From positions 15,720,660 through 15,784,659 of the forward strand of contig NC_087069.1 in assembly GCF_963678635.1 (NCBI RefSeq): a stretch of 64,000 nucleotides of DNA, given 5' to 3'. The notes under the pieces were generated by a model, which saw only the letters and a program-made list of their open reading frames with translations, was not told where the DNA came from and made no database searches. Origin of the DNA: Symsagittifera roscoffensis (taxonomy: Eukaryota; Xenacoelomorpha; Acoela; Convolutidae). This document shows positions 1-11,960 of this stretch, piece after piece (position 1 is the stretch's first letter; the number at the start of each line of letters is the position of its first letter). The translations under genes were made by a program, and so were the position numbers.

Positions 1-540
1 CAGGGTCAAGGTTTTGATATTTTTGTATTATTTCCAGTGTTTTTTTTTGTAGTTGGTAGAAAAATGTTTTCGAGTTTTTCTGTTTTTGAAAGGAGTATAT
101 TGTTTAAAGGATTTTGTAAACTAAAAATTTGATTTATAGTGCATTTTGAGTCTAAGTCTGGGGCTCCTGATAGAATGATAAACTTATATTATCAGTTAAG
201 TTTTGTTTTTCTGTTAAAAGGAAGAGGTCTTTTCCATACAGTTTTAATTTAACTGGTTTGTGTTGTGTGTTGTTTTTAATCCATGATGAATATGGTATCG
301 GTTTCAATGTAGAGTTTCCTAATAAGTCTACTTCGTAATGATTGTTTTGGCAATCAAATTTTAATGGGAAATGTTGTAACGTTTTTTTTCTGCATTGTCA
401 AGATCGGTTTTTATTGCATATTTTCATTCTGGTCATGGTGATTTTTCGTCTTTTGCAAGAAATATTTATATGTTTTGTGGTTTTTCTACTGTCGTTTTCC
501 TTATTTTAATTCAGGTGGTATATTTCGACTGAGTGTATCT
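1..540 (-). pseudogene. Gypsy pol spacer between RNase H and integrase (fragment)
   Basis: This stretch matches, on the opposite strand, the sequence at 27500-27950, 29000-29400 and 30850-31200, which in each case lies between RNase H and integrase. It is an AT-rich, degenerate coding spacer with no catalytic motif that I recognise. It continues off the left edge of the window. Confidence 0.6.
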
Positions 541-1400
541 GGTAATGTAAGATTTGTTCCTGCAGTCCAAACTACATGTAAGTTTTGAAATTTTTTAAAA
601 ATTAGTTGAGATCTATAAAATCTAAGGTTTGGATTTGATTTTGCGTAAATAGGAAATCTATAGCTTTAAGATCTGTGAATAAAACTGTTAGATGTTTTGT
701 TTCAAAATTTAAAAACTCATATTCTGTAGGAGTATAAATTATAGCTGTGTATTCTCTCATAAACGTAGAGGCTCTATGTTCAGCTTGCTTGTGTAATAAT
801 TTTGAATTTAATGAGCTAAAGTTGTTTTTATTTGTACCTTTGTGTGATTGTAATAAAGCTGCGCCGATACCAGAATTTGAAGCGTTACAGGTTTTGATAT
901 TATTGTATTATTTCCCGTGTTTTTTTCTGTAGATCTGGGATCTGGGATCTTTTTCGATATTTGTTCACTGAGAGGAGTCTTATCTTCATCAAAACTTTTC
1001 TGGTGTTCTAATATCCATTAAACATTATTTTGTTGTCTTAAGATATCATAACGTGGTCTAAAAACAATTGTTTTTTTAAACATATTTACTTTAAAGTTTA
1101 GCATTACAATGAATCCTTGGATTTTCTTTTTATTTGATGAAGGGTGAAAACTTAATATAGCAACTAAGCGAGATTCTAATGGAGTGATTGTGTTTCCTTC
1201 AAAAAAAATGTCCAAGAAACTTAACAGTGGTGAGAGGGAAACGTGATTTATCTGATGCTTCTTTCATGTTGTCTTTAAGTTAGATTTGGTTAAAATTTTC
1301 GAGTATCTTAAACATCTCGTGTTTTGTTTGTGACTGCATGAAAAGATCGTCCAAATATGTTATGACGTTTTTACTGAGAATGTTTTGTCAAATTTTGCTC
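541..1400 (-). pseudogene. Gypsy reverse transcriptase C-terminal half and RNase H (second pol copy)
   Basis: On the minus strand the YLDD catalytic box of RT is at 1346-1357, followed by a FLGHIFEGN-type RT stretch (visible as DIFFEGNTITPLESRL after frame damage, 1018-1215). RNase H follows, with the FTDLKP motif (FTDL at 668-679) and the WTAG..LPDTLS end motif at about 525-575. Several frameshifts and stops break the frame. The order fits a Ty3/Gypsy pol. The RT N-terminal part is missing because the segment is fused to integrase at about 1400-1440. Confidence 0.8.
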
Positions 1401-1850
1401 ACAAATGCTGGAAAAGTTACTGGTTTTTTGGACATAGTGAGTAAATTTATCAAATTTTATCATTGTATAGGAATTTTCTTCTGAGGATTGTGGTATAGGG
1501 CGTTTTGTATCAAATGAGATTCTGTGATTGAAATGAAAACTTTGTCCTTTAAAGTCTTGTTTTTCTGCCAATTGTTTTTGGTGTGGATATGGTTTATTTA
1601 ATTGACATAAAATGCAATCTTTACAAAGAACTTTTATCCAATTTAGTGCATTTGGAAAGTAAAAATTTTGAAGAGAATTAGAATATGTTTTTTTTATCCT
1701 GCTTGTCCTTTTGCTTTTAAAGAATCGGAGATTTGAAAAGCTAGGAGTATCATTATTAACGGTATACAGGGTTCAGTTAGCTCAGAGGTTTATTACATCT
1801 AAGATGTCAGTATTTTCATTTTTTGTTGTGTTATTAAATTTTCTAAAATG
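1400..1850 (-). pseudogene. Gypsy integrase N-terminal part fused to RT
   Basis: The minus-strand frame at 1371-1571 (66 aa) begins in integrase (LAEKQDFKGQ... then RISFDTKRPIP and KFDKFTHYV, the region of the first catalytic Asp) and passes without a stop into an RT stretch (SICEQNLTKHSQ). The zinc-binding CxxCxxCQ-type segment precedes it at about 1590-1630. In this copy the two histidines of the HHCC zinc finger read as glutamine (FQIS and KGQAG). The fusion point is the same as in the plus-strand copy near 29860. Confidence 0.7.
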
Positions 1851-2815
1851 TCTAAAAAGTGTTTTATTTCCTTGAATTGTGATATCTGCTTTGACAGGTT
1901 TTGTTTTAGATTTGTGCCAATATTTTTGTTTGACTGATGACAGGGTCAAGGTTTTGATATTTTTGTATTATTTCCAGTGTTTTTTTTCTGTAGTTGGTAG
2001 AAAATTGTTTTCAAATTTTTCTGTTTTTGAAAGGAGTAAATTGTCTGAAGTATTTTGTAAGCTAAAAATTTGATTTATAGTGCATTTCTTGTCTAAATCT
2101 GGGGTCCTGATGAAATTATATTATCAGTTAAGTTTTTTTTCTATTAAAGGGAAGAGGTCTTTTTTATACATTTTTAGTTTAAATGGTTTGTGTTGTGTGT
2201 TGTTTTTAATCCATGATGAATATGGCATCGGTTTGAATATAGAGTTTTCTAAAAAGTCTACTTCGTAATGATTGATTTTTTTAGCTTTACAATAATACGT
2301 GTTAACTTTTCCTAGAATATTAACACGTTTTTATGTCTAAAAAGTGTTTTATTTCCTAGAATTGTGATATCTGCTTTTACAGGTTTTGTTTTAGATTTGT
2401 GCCAATATTTTTGTTTGACTGATGACAGGGTAAAGGTTTTGATATTTTTGTATTATTTGCAGTGTTTTTTTTCTGTAGTTGGTAGAAAAATGTTTTCAAA
2501 TTTTTCTGTTTTTGAAAGGAGTAAATTGTCTGAAGTATTTTGTAAACTAAAAATTTGATTTATAGTGCATTTCTTGTCTAAATCTGGGGTCCTGATGAAA
2601 TTATATTATCAGTTAAGTTTTTTTTTCTATTAAAGGGAAGAGGTCTTTCTGATACATTTTTAGTTTAAATGGTTTGTGTTGTGTGTTGTTTTTAATCCAT
2701 GATGAATATGGCATCGGTTTGAATATAGAGTTTTCTAAAAAATCTACTTCGTAATGATAGTTTTGGCTTTACAATAATACGTGTTAACTTTTCCAATGCG
2801 TGGTATCCAATTTTA
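1850..2815 (-). repeat. Tandem duplication of about 485 bp inside the pol spacer
   Basis: The block starting GTCTAAAAAGTGTTTTATTT at about 1849 recurs at about 2334 and is followed in both places by the same 400-odd bases, including TGATATCTGCTTT and GTTGTGTGTTG. The two copies differ at few positions, so this duplication is younger than most of the decay. It lies in the RNase H-integrase spacer of the element. Confidence 0.85.
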
Positions 2816-3240
2816 CTCATGTAGATCATAAGTTTAACGTCCGTGTGCCCCATAGAACGGGTAATTATTGTCTAGTTTTATATAATTTTGGTATCTTTCA
2901 ACTTCTGCTTAATGCGCAGAGACTGGAGAGACTTGAAAATTTACTAGTTTACGATTCGTGCCTTTGTTCGTAATTATTTTTAATTGTTTCAGTTCGTTTT
3001 TATAACCTTCGGGGTTAGGATTTAAGAGTCTTTCGATGTTGCTTTGGAAAAGGATTCGTGGTCGAGTCTACTTTTGTTTCCATTTGAGACTTGGGAATAA
3101 TTAACTTTTTTCTCTAAAAAATTCGCTGTGAGTTTATTTCCTGTTGAGGTTGTAGCTCCTGCATTTGATGAAATGTTGATTCACATTGGGTTTTTTAGTT
3201 TATTGCGTATTTATGTAGTGTTCTTTGTTCATATGGTGAC
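2815..3240 (-). pseudogene. Fragment of the element's third ORF inserted after integrase
   Basis: The minus-strand sequence here resembles the plus-strand stretch 35010-35470, which has a frame with EQKTLRKYAINQK and the strings TTNPFPK and IKLDNKYPF. In this position it is sandwiched between integrase (GLSPYE end, about 3230) and pol spacer (about 2780), which is not a normal retrotransposon order. The plus-strand copy has the same sandwich at 28800-28990 but with an internal deletion. The function of the third ORF is not certain; see 34985-35880. Confidence 0.5.
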
Positions 3241-4000
3241 AGTCCTAAAGTTGTGGTTGTTTGTGAATTATACGCTAGGGGAATAGTTTCACGTCGTTTG
3301 ACAATTCGGTGTATTTATTATCATTTCCATTAATGATACTTCTAAGGTATTCCTATTGTGAACGGTTCTTACCTTCGACTAAACCAGTAGTCCATGGGGA
3401 GTAAGATGTTCGGATTTATGTCTAATGTATAAAGATGGCATAATATGATGATTTCATTATTTATGAGTTCAGTGCCATTGCCTGTGACAAGTTTTTCTGT
3501 TAATCCAAAATTAGCTATCCAATGTTCGTAAAGTGTTGTATATAACCTTACAAATCAGCGTCAAAAAGAGGTACATGAATGAGAGCTACATAGTGAGTAA
3601 ATTCATCAACTTTTATCAATATATAAGAATGTCCTTTTGAGGAGTGCGGTATAGGGCGTTTTGCATTAATTGAGATTCTGTGGTTGAATAAAAATTTTGT
3701 TTTTTAAAATCTTGTTTTTCTGCCAATTGTTTTTGGTGTGGGCATGGTTTATTTATTTGACATAATATGATATCGTTACAAAGAACTTTTATCCAAATTA
3801 GTGAGTTTGGAATGTAAAAATTTTGAACAAAGATAAAAATAAGTTTTTTTTTCCGATCCTGCATGTCCTTTTGTATTTGAAGAATAGGAGATATGAAAAG
3901 CTAGGAGTTTCATTATTAACGGTAGACAGGGTACTTTTAGTTCAGAGGTTTGTCATTCTGAGATGTTAGTACTTTCTTTTATTGTTGTGTCATCAAAATT
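3240..4000 (-). pseudogene. Gypsy integrase, inner duplicated copy
   Basis: Minus-strand frames show the zinc-finger segment (frame 3616-3864: FYIPNSLIWIKVLCND, CQINKPCPHQKQ), then the catalytic core. The region of the second catalytic aspartate reads VTGNGTEL at about 3465-3495, where family members normally have DNG. The VEG-NRSQ segment with the glutamate helix follows at about 3370. The frame is broken at several points. This is the downstream member of a 1.07-kb tandem duplication. Confidence 0.75.
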
Positions 4001-4189
4001 TCTAAATTATCTAAAAAGTAATTTGTATCCTAGATTTGTGATATCTGCTTTTACAGATTTTGTTTTATATTTATGCCAAATTTTGAGTTGTCTGATGACA
4101 GGGTCAAGGTTTTGATTTTTTGTAGTAAGCCCAGTGTTATTTTTTCTGTAGTTGGTAGAAAAATGTTTTCAATTTCTGTTTTTCTGTAA

Positions 4190-5060
4190 AAATTTCGCTG
4201 TGAGTTTATGACCTGTTAAGGTTGTGGCTCCTGCATTTGAATAAATTGCTTATTAACATTGGGTTTTTTGGTTTATTGCGTATTTATGTAGTGTTCTTTG
4301 TTCATATGGTGATAGTCCTAAAGTTGTGATTAATTGTGAATTATAAGCTAGGGGGAATAGTTTCGCGCGTTTGACAATTCGGTATATTTATTATCATTTC
4401 CATTAATGATACATCTGAGGTATTCCGGTTGTGAACGGTTCATACATCGACTAACCATTAGTCGATGGGGCATAAGATGTTCACGGTTTATGTCTAATGT
4501 AATAAATATGGCAAAATATGATGAATTCATTATTTATGAATTCAGTGCCATTGCCTCTGACAAGGAATTCTGTTAATCCAAGTTTAGCTATCCAGTGTTC
4601 GTAAAGTGGTGTGTATAACCTTACAACTAAGCAATGCGATACATAATTGAGTTCTACATAGTGAGTAAATTCATCAACTATTATCATTAAAAAAAGAGTT
4701 TCTTTCTGAGGAGTATGGTATAAGGCCTTTTGTATCAAATGAGTTTCTGTTGTTGAAATATAAACTTTGTCATTTAAAGTCTTGTTTTCCAGCCAAATAT
4801 TTTTGATGTGGGTATGTTTTATTTAATGGACATGCTATGCAGTCGTTACATAGAACTTTTATCCAAATTAGTGCGTTTGGAAAGTAAAAATTTTGAACAA
4901 AAGTAAAATAGGTTTTTTCTGATCCTGCATACCCTTTTGTAATTGAAGAATAAGAGATATGAAAAACTAGGAGTATCTTTATAAACGGTAGACAGGGTTT
5001 TTTTTTAGTTCAGAGGTTTGTTATTCTAAGATGTTAGTGTTTTTTTTTTATTGTTGTGTC
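4190..5060 (-). pseudogene. Gypsy integrase, outer duplicated copy
   Basis: The longest clean frame is 4481-4738 on the minus strand (85 aa). It has the first core stretch (IVDEFTHYVELN), then LYEHWIAKLGL and EFLVRGNGTEFINNEF, where the second catalytic Asp position is Gly. An overlapping minus-strand frame (4348-4530) holds the MNRSQPEYLRCIINGND helix with the last catalytic Glu. The zinc finger sits at about 4830-4960. A Ty3/Gypsy integrase inserts the cDNA into the genome; this copy cannot, being frameshifted and lacking the Asp. Confidence 0.75.
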
Positions 5061-6600
5061 AATAAAATTTCTAAATTATCTAAGAGGTAATATATATCCT
5101 AGAGTTGTGATATCTGCTTTTACAGATTTTGTTTTTTATTTGTGCCAAGATTTGAGTTATTTGATGACAGGGTCAAGGTTTTGCTTTTTTTGTAGTAAAC
5201 CCAGTGTTGTTTTTTCTGTAGTTGGTCGAAAAACATTTTCAATTTCTGTTTTTGAAAGAAGTATTTTGTCTACAGGACTTTGTAAACTAAAAGTTTGATT
5301 TATAGTGAATTTTGAGTCTAAATCTGAGGGTCTTGATAAAATTATATTATCAGTTAAGTTTTCGTTTTTTTTAGAGGGAAGAGGACTTTTACATTCATTT
5401 TTAGTTTAAGTGGTTTGTGTTGTGTGTTGTTTTTAATCCATGATGATTATGGTATTGGTTTGAATGTAGAGTATCCTAACAAGTCTACTTCGTCATGATT
5501 ATTTTGGCGATCAAATTTTAATAGGAAGTGTGGTAACTATTTTTGCATTGTTAAGATCGGTTTTTACTGCATATTCACATTCTGGTCATGGTGATCTTTC
5601 GTCTTTTGCAAGAAAGAATTTTATCTTTTGTGGTTTTTCTACTGTGATTTTCCTTGTTTTAATTCAGGTGATATATTTCGACTGAGTGTATATGGTAATG
5701 CAAGACTTTTTCCTGCAGTCCAAACTATATGTATGTTTGGAATTATTTTAAAAATTAGTTGAGATCTATAAAATCTAAGGTTTGGATTTGATTTTGCATA
5801 AATAGCAAAACTATAGGTTTAAGATCTGTGAATAAAATTGTTGGATGTTTTGATTCAAGGCTTAAAAATTCATATTCTATAAGAGTATAAATTATAGCTG
5901 TGCATTCTCTCATAACTGTTGAGGCTCTATGTTCAGCTTGTGTAATAATCTTGAATTTGTTGAGCTAAAGTTGATTTTATCTGTAACTTTGTGTGATTGT
6001 AATAAAGTTGCGCCGATACCAGAATTTGAAGCGTCACACTTAGCATAAAGCGGTTGATCTGGATCTGGAATCGTTCTCAATAATCTTAGAAGAGTCTTTA
6101 CTTCATCAAAACTTTTCTGGTGCTCTAAAGTCCATTAAAAAATTTTTTTTGTCTTGATATTATAAAACGGTCTAAATATAAATGTTTTTTTTTTAACATA
6201 ATTACTTAAGAAATTAGCATTACAAGGAATGCTTGGATTTTCTTTTTCTTTGATGAAGGTTGAAAACTTAAAATAGCAACTAAGCGAGATTCTAATGGAT
6301 TGATTGTATTTCCTTCAAAAATATGTCCAAGAAACTTAACAGTGGTGAGAAAGTAACGTGATTTATCTGAGGCTGCTTTCATGTTGTCTTTAAGTTAGAT
6401 TTGGTGATTTTTTTTCGAATAGTTTAAACATCTCGTATTTTGTTTGTGATTGCATGAAAAGATCGTCTAAATATGTTATGACGTTTTTACTGAGAATGAT
6501 TCGTCGAATTTTGCTCACAAATGCTGAAAAATTTACTGGTTGTATGGAAATTCCTTAGAAGAGTAGTTATTTATGTTTTGTTGATTTCCAATGAAGAATT
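5060..6600 (-). pseudogene. Gypsy spacer, RNase H and reverse transcriptase (first pol copy)
   Basis: Minus-strand order is RT (about 6600-6180), RNase H (about 6130-5690) and spacer (5690-5060). RT keeps YLDD at 6462-6473. RNase H has FTDLKP at about 5830 and the conserved WTAG / LPDTLS end near 5685-5730. The same stretch in the plus-strand copy is 25990-27010. The frame is broken several times, but the domain order is that of an intact pol. Confidence 0.8.
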
Positions 6601-9600
6601 GTCTCAGACGTCGTGATTGTCCATCTAATGGCATTTGGTTGTGTGCGCTTCATGTCAGCTGTTGTAAACTCTTGTCTGTTTATCTCAGTGAGTATCACTT
6701 GAACGGGTTCTTTAGTCCAATTACATTTAGATCAATCAATTAGTGAATTGAGATATCTTGCATCCATAGCATTTTTCAATGATTCGCCTTTGGCGAGGAT
6801 GTTAACAGGATTCATAAACGTGTTTCCTTTTGGTTGTTCCTCCTTTCTTACTGGTGAAATAATCTAGAGTATCTAGCAATCTATTCAATTTGTCTTGTAA
6901 ACGAATTGAGACTTTACTGGCTTGTTGGTATATGATAACTGGATCAGCTTTTAGAGGTAGATGTAATGGTGAATTTTACTTTTGCAACATCGAATTTAGG
7001 TATTGCATAAACCATTGGTTATTTTAGGTAACAGTTCTGCTAACTATTCAAATTCTTGTTGAGTGTATTGAGAATGTTGGAAATTGTACCTTGTGAGAAG
7101 CTTTTGATGTTCTTTTGTTTATTAAGAAATAAGAAATTTTGGTTTGAAAAATGGCATTTAAGTAACTTGTTATGTTGTTGAATGATAATTTTTCATTAAG
7201 AATTGTTGACTGACAAATGTTGTAGAAAATGTTGCAGTTGTTTCAAAATACCCCTAAGTTTTAGGGTTAAAGTGATTTTGTAAGCTCAATTGATGTCAGC
7301 GTGTAAAGAGAGTATGCCTCAATTTGATTTGTTTGTGTATTTGATAGTTGAGATTAATATTCTAAAAAATTTATGGATTGGTTTGAATTCAAGATCAGAC
7401 CTATACAATCATTGTTCATTTTGATGCATGTTATTTTGATGAACTTTAATTATTGAAAATTTATACACGTATCCTGATAATGGTTTCAGGTATTGGCGTT
7501 GTTGGTTACATAGAGATTGAAAATTTGAGAAAAAGAGACGTTATTTGTTAAGTTTTTGAAAGACTGTTAGAGCTGTATTATTAATTCTTGTATATTTATC
7601 TTCTATGTAATTTGCTATTTAGGAAATTATTAGTAAAAATAGGTTTCGTAATGAATAGTATTACGACAATATTGTGTTGTATATCATTGATATGAAATCT
7701 TTATTTGAAGGTTTTGCTGAAAATTTTATTTTGTTCCATTGTTCGAGTTGGAACAAGTGATAATTGAATTTTACTGTAATTTATTGAACTTGAGCCTTGT
7801 GCTGTAGCGTTTTTACTGAGAATGATTCGTCGAATTTTGCTCACAAATGCTGAAAAAATTACTGATTCTATGGAAATTCCGTAGAAGAGTAGTTATTTAT
7901 GTTTTGTTGATTTCCAATGAAGAATTGTCTCAGACCTCGTGATTGTCCATCTAATGGCATTTGATTGAACGCGCTGTTCATGTCAACTGTTGTTAATTTT
8001 TGTCTGTTTATCTCAGTGAGTATCACTTGAACGGGTTATTTAGTCCAAATACATTCAGATTAATCAATTAGTGAATTGAGATATCTTGCATCTATAGCAT
8101 TTTTCAATGATTCGCCTTTAGCGAGAATAATAACAGGATTCAAAAACGTATCTAGCAATCTATTCCTTTTGTCTTGTAAATGAATTGGGACTTTACTGGT
8201 TTGTTGTTATATGATAACTGGGTCAGCTTTTAGAGGTAGATGTAATGGGGTATTTTACTTTTGCAACATCGAATTTAGGTATTGCATAAACCATTGGTTA
8301 TTTAGGTAACAGTTCTGCTAACTATTCAAATTCTTGTTGAGTGTATTGAGAATGTTGGAAATTGTACCTTGTGAGATGCTTTTGATGTTCTTTTGTTTAT
8401 TAAGAAATAAGAAATTTTGGTTTGAAAAATGGCATTTTAAGTAACTTGTTATGTTGTTGAATGATAATTTTTCATTAAGAATTGTTGACTGACAAATGTT
8501 GTAGAAAATGTTGCAGTTAATTCAAAATATCCCTAAGTTTTATGGGTAAAGTGATTTTGTAAGCTCAATTGATGTAAGCGTGTAAAGAGAGTATGCCTCA
8601 ATTTGATTTGTTTGTGTATTTGATAGTTGAGATTAATATTCTAAGAAATTTATGGATTGGTTTGAATTCAAGATCAGACCTATACAATCATTGTTCATTT
8701 TGATGCATGTTATTTTGATGAACTTTAATTATTGAAAATTTATACACATATCCTGATGATGGTTTTAGGTATTGGCGTTCTTGGTTACATAGAGATTGAA
8801 AATTTGAGAAAAAGAGACGTATTTTGTTAAGTTTTTGAAAGACTGTTAGAGTTGTATTATTAATTCTTGTATATTTATCTTCTATGTAATTTGCTAATTA
8901 GGATATTATTAGTAAAAATAGGTTTCGTGATGAATGGTAATACGAAAATTTGGTGTTGTATATCATTGATATGAAATCTTTGATTGAAAGTTTTGCTGAA
9001 AATTTTATTTTGTTCCATTGTTCGAGTTGGAACAAGTGATAATTGAATTTTTCTGTAATTTATTAAACTTGAGCCGTGTGCTGTAGCGTTTTTACTGAGA
9101 ATGATTCGTCGAATTGTGCTCACAAATGCTGAAAAAGTTACTGATTCTATGGAAATTCCGTAGAAGAGTAGTTATTCATGTTTTGTTGATTTCCAATAAA
9201 GAATTGTCTCAGACGTCGTGACTTTTCATCTAATGGCATTTGATTGTATGCGCTGTTCATGTCAGATGTTGTAAATTCTTGTCTGTTTATCTCAAGGAGT
9301 ATCACTTGAACGGGTTATTTAGTCCAAATACATTCAGATTAATCAATTAGTGAATTGAGATATCTTGCATCTATAGCCTTTTTCAATGATTCGCCTTTAG
9401 CGAGGATGTTAAAGGGATTCAAAAACGTGTTTTCTTTCGGTAGTTCCTCATTATTTACTGGTGAAATAATCTAGAGTATCTAGCAATCTATTCACTTTAT
9501 CTTGTAAATGAATTGGGACTTTACTGGCTTGTTGTTATATGATAACTGGGTCAGCTTTTAGAGGTATGTAATGGGGAATTTTACTTTTGTATTATCGAAC

Positions 9601-11746
9601 TTAGCTGTTGCATAAACCATTGGTTATTTATGTATTAGTTCTGCTAACCATTCAAATTCTTGTTGAGTGTATTGAGAATGTTGGAAAATGAACCTTGTTA
9701 GAAGCTTTTGATGTTCTTTTGTTTATTACAAAATTAGAAATTTTGGTTTAAAAAATGGCATTTTAAGTCACTTGTTATGTTGTTGAATGATAATTCTTCA
9801 TTAAGAATTGTTGACTGACAAATGTTGTAGAAAATGTTGCAGTTAATTCAAAATATCCCTAAGTTCTAGGGGTAAAGTAATTTTGTGTGCTTAATTGATG
9901 TAAGCGTGTAAAGAGAGTATGTCTCAATTTGTTTTTGTTTGTGTATTTGATAGATGCGATTATTTTTCTAAAAAATTTATGGATTGGTTTGAATTCAATA
10001 TCAGACATATATAATCATTGTTCATTTTGATGCATGTTATATTGATGAACTTTAATTATTGAAAATTTGTACACATATCCTGATAATGGTTTCAGTTATT
10101 TGCGTCCTTGGTTACATACAGAGTAAAAGTTTGTGAAAAAGGGACGTTGTTTGTTAAGTTTTTGAAAAACTGTTAGAGCTGTATTTTTAAGTCTTGTATA
10201 TTTATCTTTTTTGCGTAATTTGCAATTTAAGATATTAATAGTTAAAATAGGTTTCGTAATGAATGGTACTACGACAATATTGTGTTGTATATCATTGATA
10301 TGAAATCTTTGTTTGAAGGTTTTGCTGAAAATTTTATTTTGTTCCATTGTTCGAGTTGGAACAAGTGATAATTGAATTTTTCTGTATTTTCTTAAACTTG
10401 AGCTTTGTGCTGTAGCGTTTTTAATGAGATTGATTCGTCGAGTTTTGCTCACAAATGCTGAAAAAGTTACTGATTCTATGGAAATTCCGTAGAAGAGTAA
10501 TTATTTATGTTTTGTTGATTTCCAATGAAAATTGTCTCAGACGTCGTGATTGTCCATCTAATGGCATTTGATTGAACACGCTGTTCATGTCAGCTGTTGT
10601 AAATTCTTGCCTGTTTATCTCAGTGAGTATCACTTGAACGGGTTCTTTTGTCCAATTACATTTAGATTAATCAATTAGTGAATTGAGATTTCTTGCATCT
10701 ATAGCATTCTTCAAAGATTCGCCTTTAGCGAGGATGTTAACAGTATTCAAAAACGTGTTTCCTTTTGGTTGTTCCTCGTTATTTACTGGTGAAATAGTCT
10801 AGAGTATCTAGCAATCTATTCACTTTATCTTGCAAATGAATTGAGACTTTACTGGCTTGTTGTTATATGATAACTGGGTCAGCTTTTAGAGGTAGATGTA
10901 ATGGGAAATTTTACTTTTGCAACATCGAATTTAGGTATTGCATAAACCATTGGTTATTTATGTAATAGTTCTGCTAACTATTCAAATTCTTGTTGAGTGT
11001 ATTAAGAATGTTGGAATATGAACCTTGTCAGAAGCTTTTGATGTTCTTTTGTTTATTACGAAATTAGAAATTTTGGTTTAAAAAATGGCATTTTAAGTCA
11101 CTTGTTATGTTGTTGAATGATAATTCTTCATTAACAATTGTTGACTGACAAATGTTGTAGAAAATGTTGCAGTTGTTTCAAAATATCCCTAAGTTTTAGG
11201 GGTAACGTGATTTTGTGTGCTTAATTGATGTAAGCGTGTAAAGAGAGTATGTCTCACTTTGTTTTGTTTGTGTATTTGATAGATGAGATTATGATTCTAA
11301 AAAATTTATGGATTGGTTTGAATTCAAGATCAGACCTATATAACCATTGTTCATTTTGATGCATGTTATTTTGATGAACTTTAATTATTGAAAAATTATA
11401 CACATATCCTGATAATGGTTTCAGGTATTTGCGTTCTTGGTTACATACAGATTGAAAATTTGAGAAAAAGGGACGTTGTTTGTTAAGTTTTTGAAAGACT
11501 GTTAGAGCTGTATTATTAATTCTTGTATATTTATCTTTCTTGCGTAAATTGCAATTTAAGATATGAATAGTAGGAATCGGTTTCGTAATGAAGGGTTTTA
11601 CGACAATATTGTGTTGTATATCATTGATATGGAATGTTTGTTTGAAGATTTTGCTGAAAAATATATTTTGTTCCATTGTTCGAGTTGGTACAAGTGATAA
11701 TTGAATTTTTCCGTAATTTAATAAACTTGAGCCTTGCGCTGTAGCC
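6483..11746 (-). repeat. Four tandem copies of a 1.3-kb spacer/RT segment
   Basis: Units are approximately 6483-7807, 7808-9087, 9088-10417 and 10418-11746 (1325, 1280, 1330 and 1329 bp). Each starts with GTTTTTACTGAGAATGATTC or a close variant and ends with GAGCCTTGTGCTGTAGC or a variant. On the minus strand each unit covers the protease-RT spacer and the N-terminal half of RT (SAYNQMPLDGQSR-type region near 6600-6660 and equivalents). The same joining point recurs at all three internal junctions, giving hybrid frames such as 8875-9123 and 10096-10452, where an RT stretch (RRIILSKN) runs into the spacer (ATAHGSSL). Confidence 0.9.
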
Positions 11747-11748
11747 AA
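11254..11748 (-). pseudogene. Gypsy protease-RT spacer, longest open stretch (164 aa)
   Basis: This 164-codon minus-strand frame is the longest uninterrupted piece of the element. It contains LVPTRTMEQN, INDIQHNIVV, FITKPIPT and FQKLNKQRPFF, all of which recur in the three other tandem units and at 24914-25169 on the plus strand. It carries no catalytic motif. By position it links protease to RT in the polyprotein. Its preservation in several copies shows that it was coding when the element was alive. Confidence 0.65.
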
Positions 11749-11749
11749 T

Positions 11750-11960
11750 TAAATTGCTTGATGATTTTGAAGGTAAAAAATTGAAGGTGAAAATGATTTT
11801 GAAGGTGAAAATTGAAGGTGAAAAAATTTGGACAGCCTCACATTCCATTTGGGGATGTTTATAATATTTTATTTTGCTCCTAAGTCAATTAAAAGATCAA
11901 TTTCGATGTCTGGTGGTTAAAAATCTATACTTTTGGACTTTCTCTGAAAAGTGGGATTGT
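11750..11960 (-). pseudogene. Retropepsin-like protease remnant with short internal repeat
   Basis: On the minus strand the frame IEIDLLIDLGAK contains DLGA at 11875-11886, in the position and context of the D-T/S-G-A active-site box of retroviral-type aspartic proteases; the second residue is Leu instead of Thr/Ser. A stop follows at once. Next to it, 11760-11830 holds about three copies of a GAAGGTGAAAATTT-like repeat. The assignment rests on the short motif plus its position between gag and RT. Confidence 0.5.

Larger units (their letters stand above)
3117..5260 (-). repeat. Tandem duplication of about 1.07 kb covering integrase
   Basis: AAATTCGCTGTGAGTTTAT at about 3119 recurs as AAATTTCGCTGTGAGTTTAT at about 4191, and the following integrase and spacer sequence is repeated. 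The junction is visible near 4188, where spacer sequence (TTTCAATTTCTGTTTTTCTG) abuts the start of the second unit. The two units differ by many substitutions and small indels, so this duplication is older than the 485-bp one at 1850-2815. Confidence 0.8.

Noticed and set aside
747-5298. Plus-strand frames of 61-80 codons, rich in Phe, Leu and Ser
   Set aside because: They lie antisense to recognisable Gypsy pol on the minus strand and recur wherever that repeat recurs.
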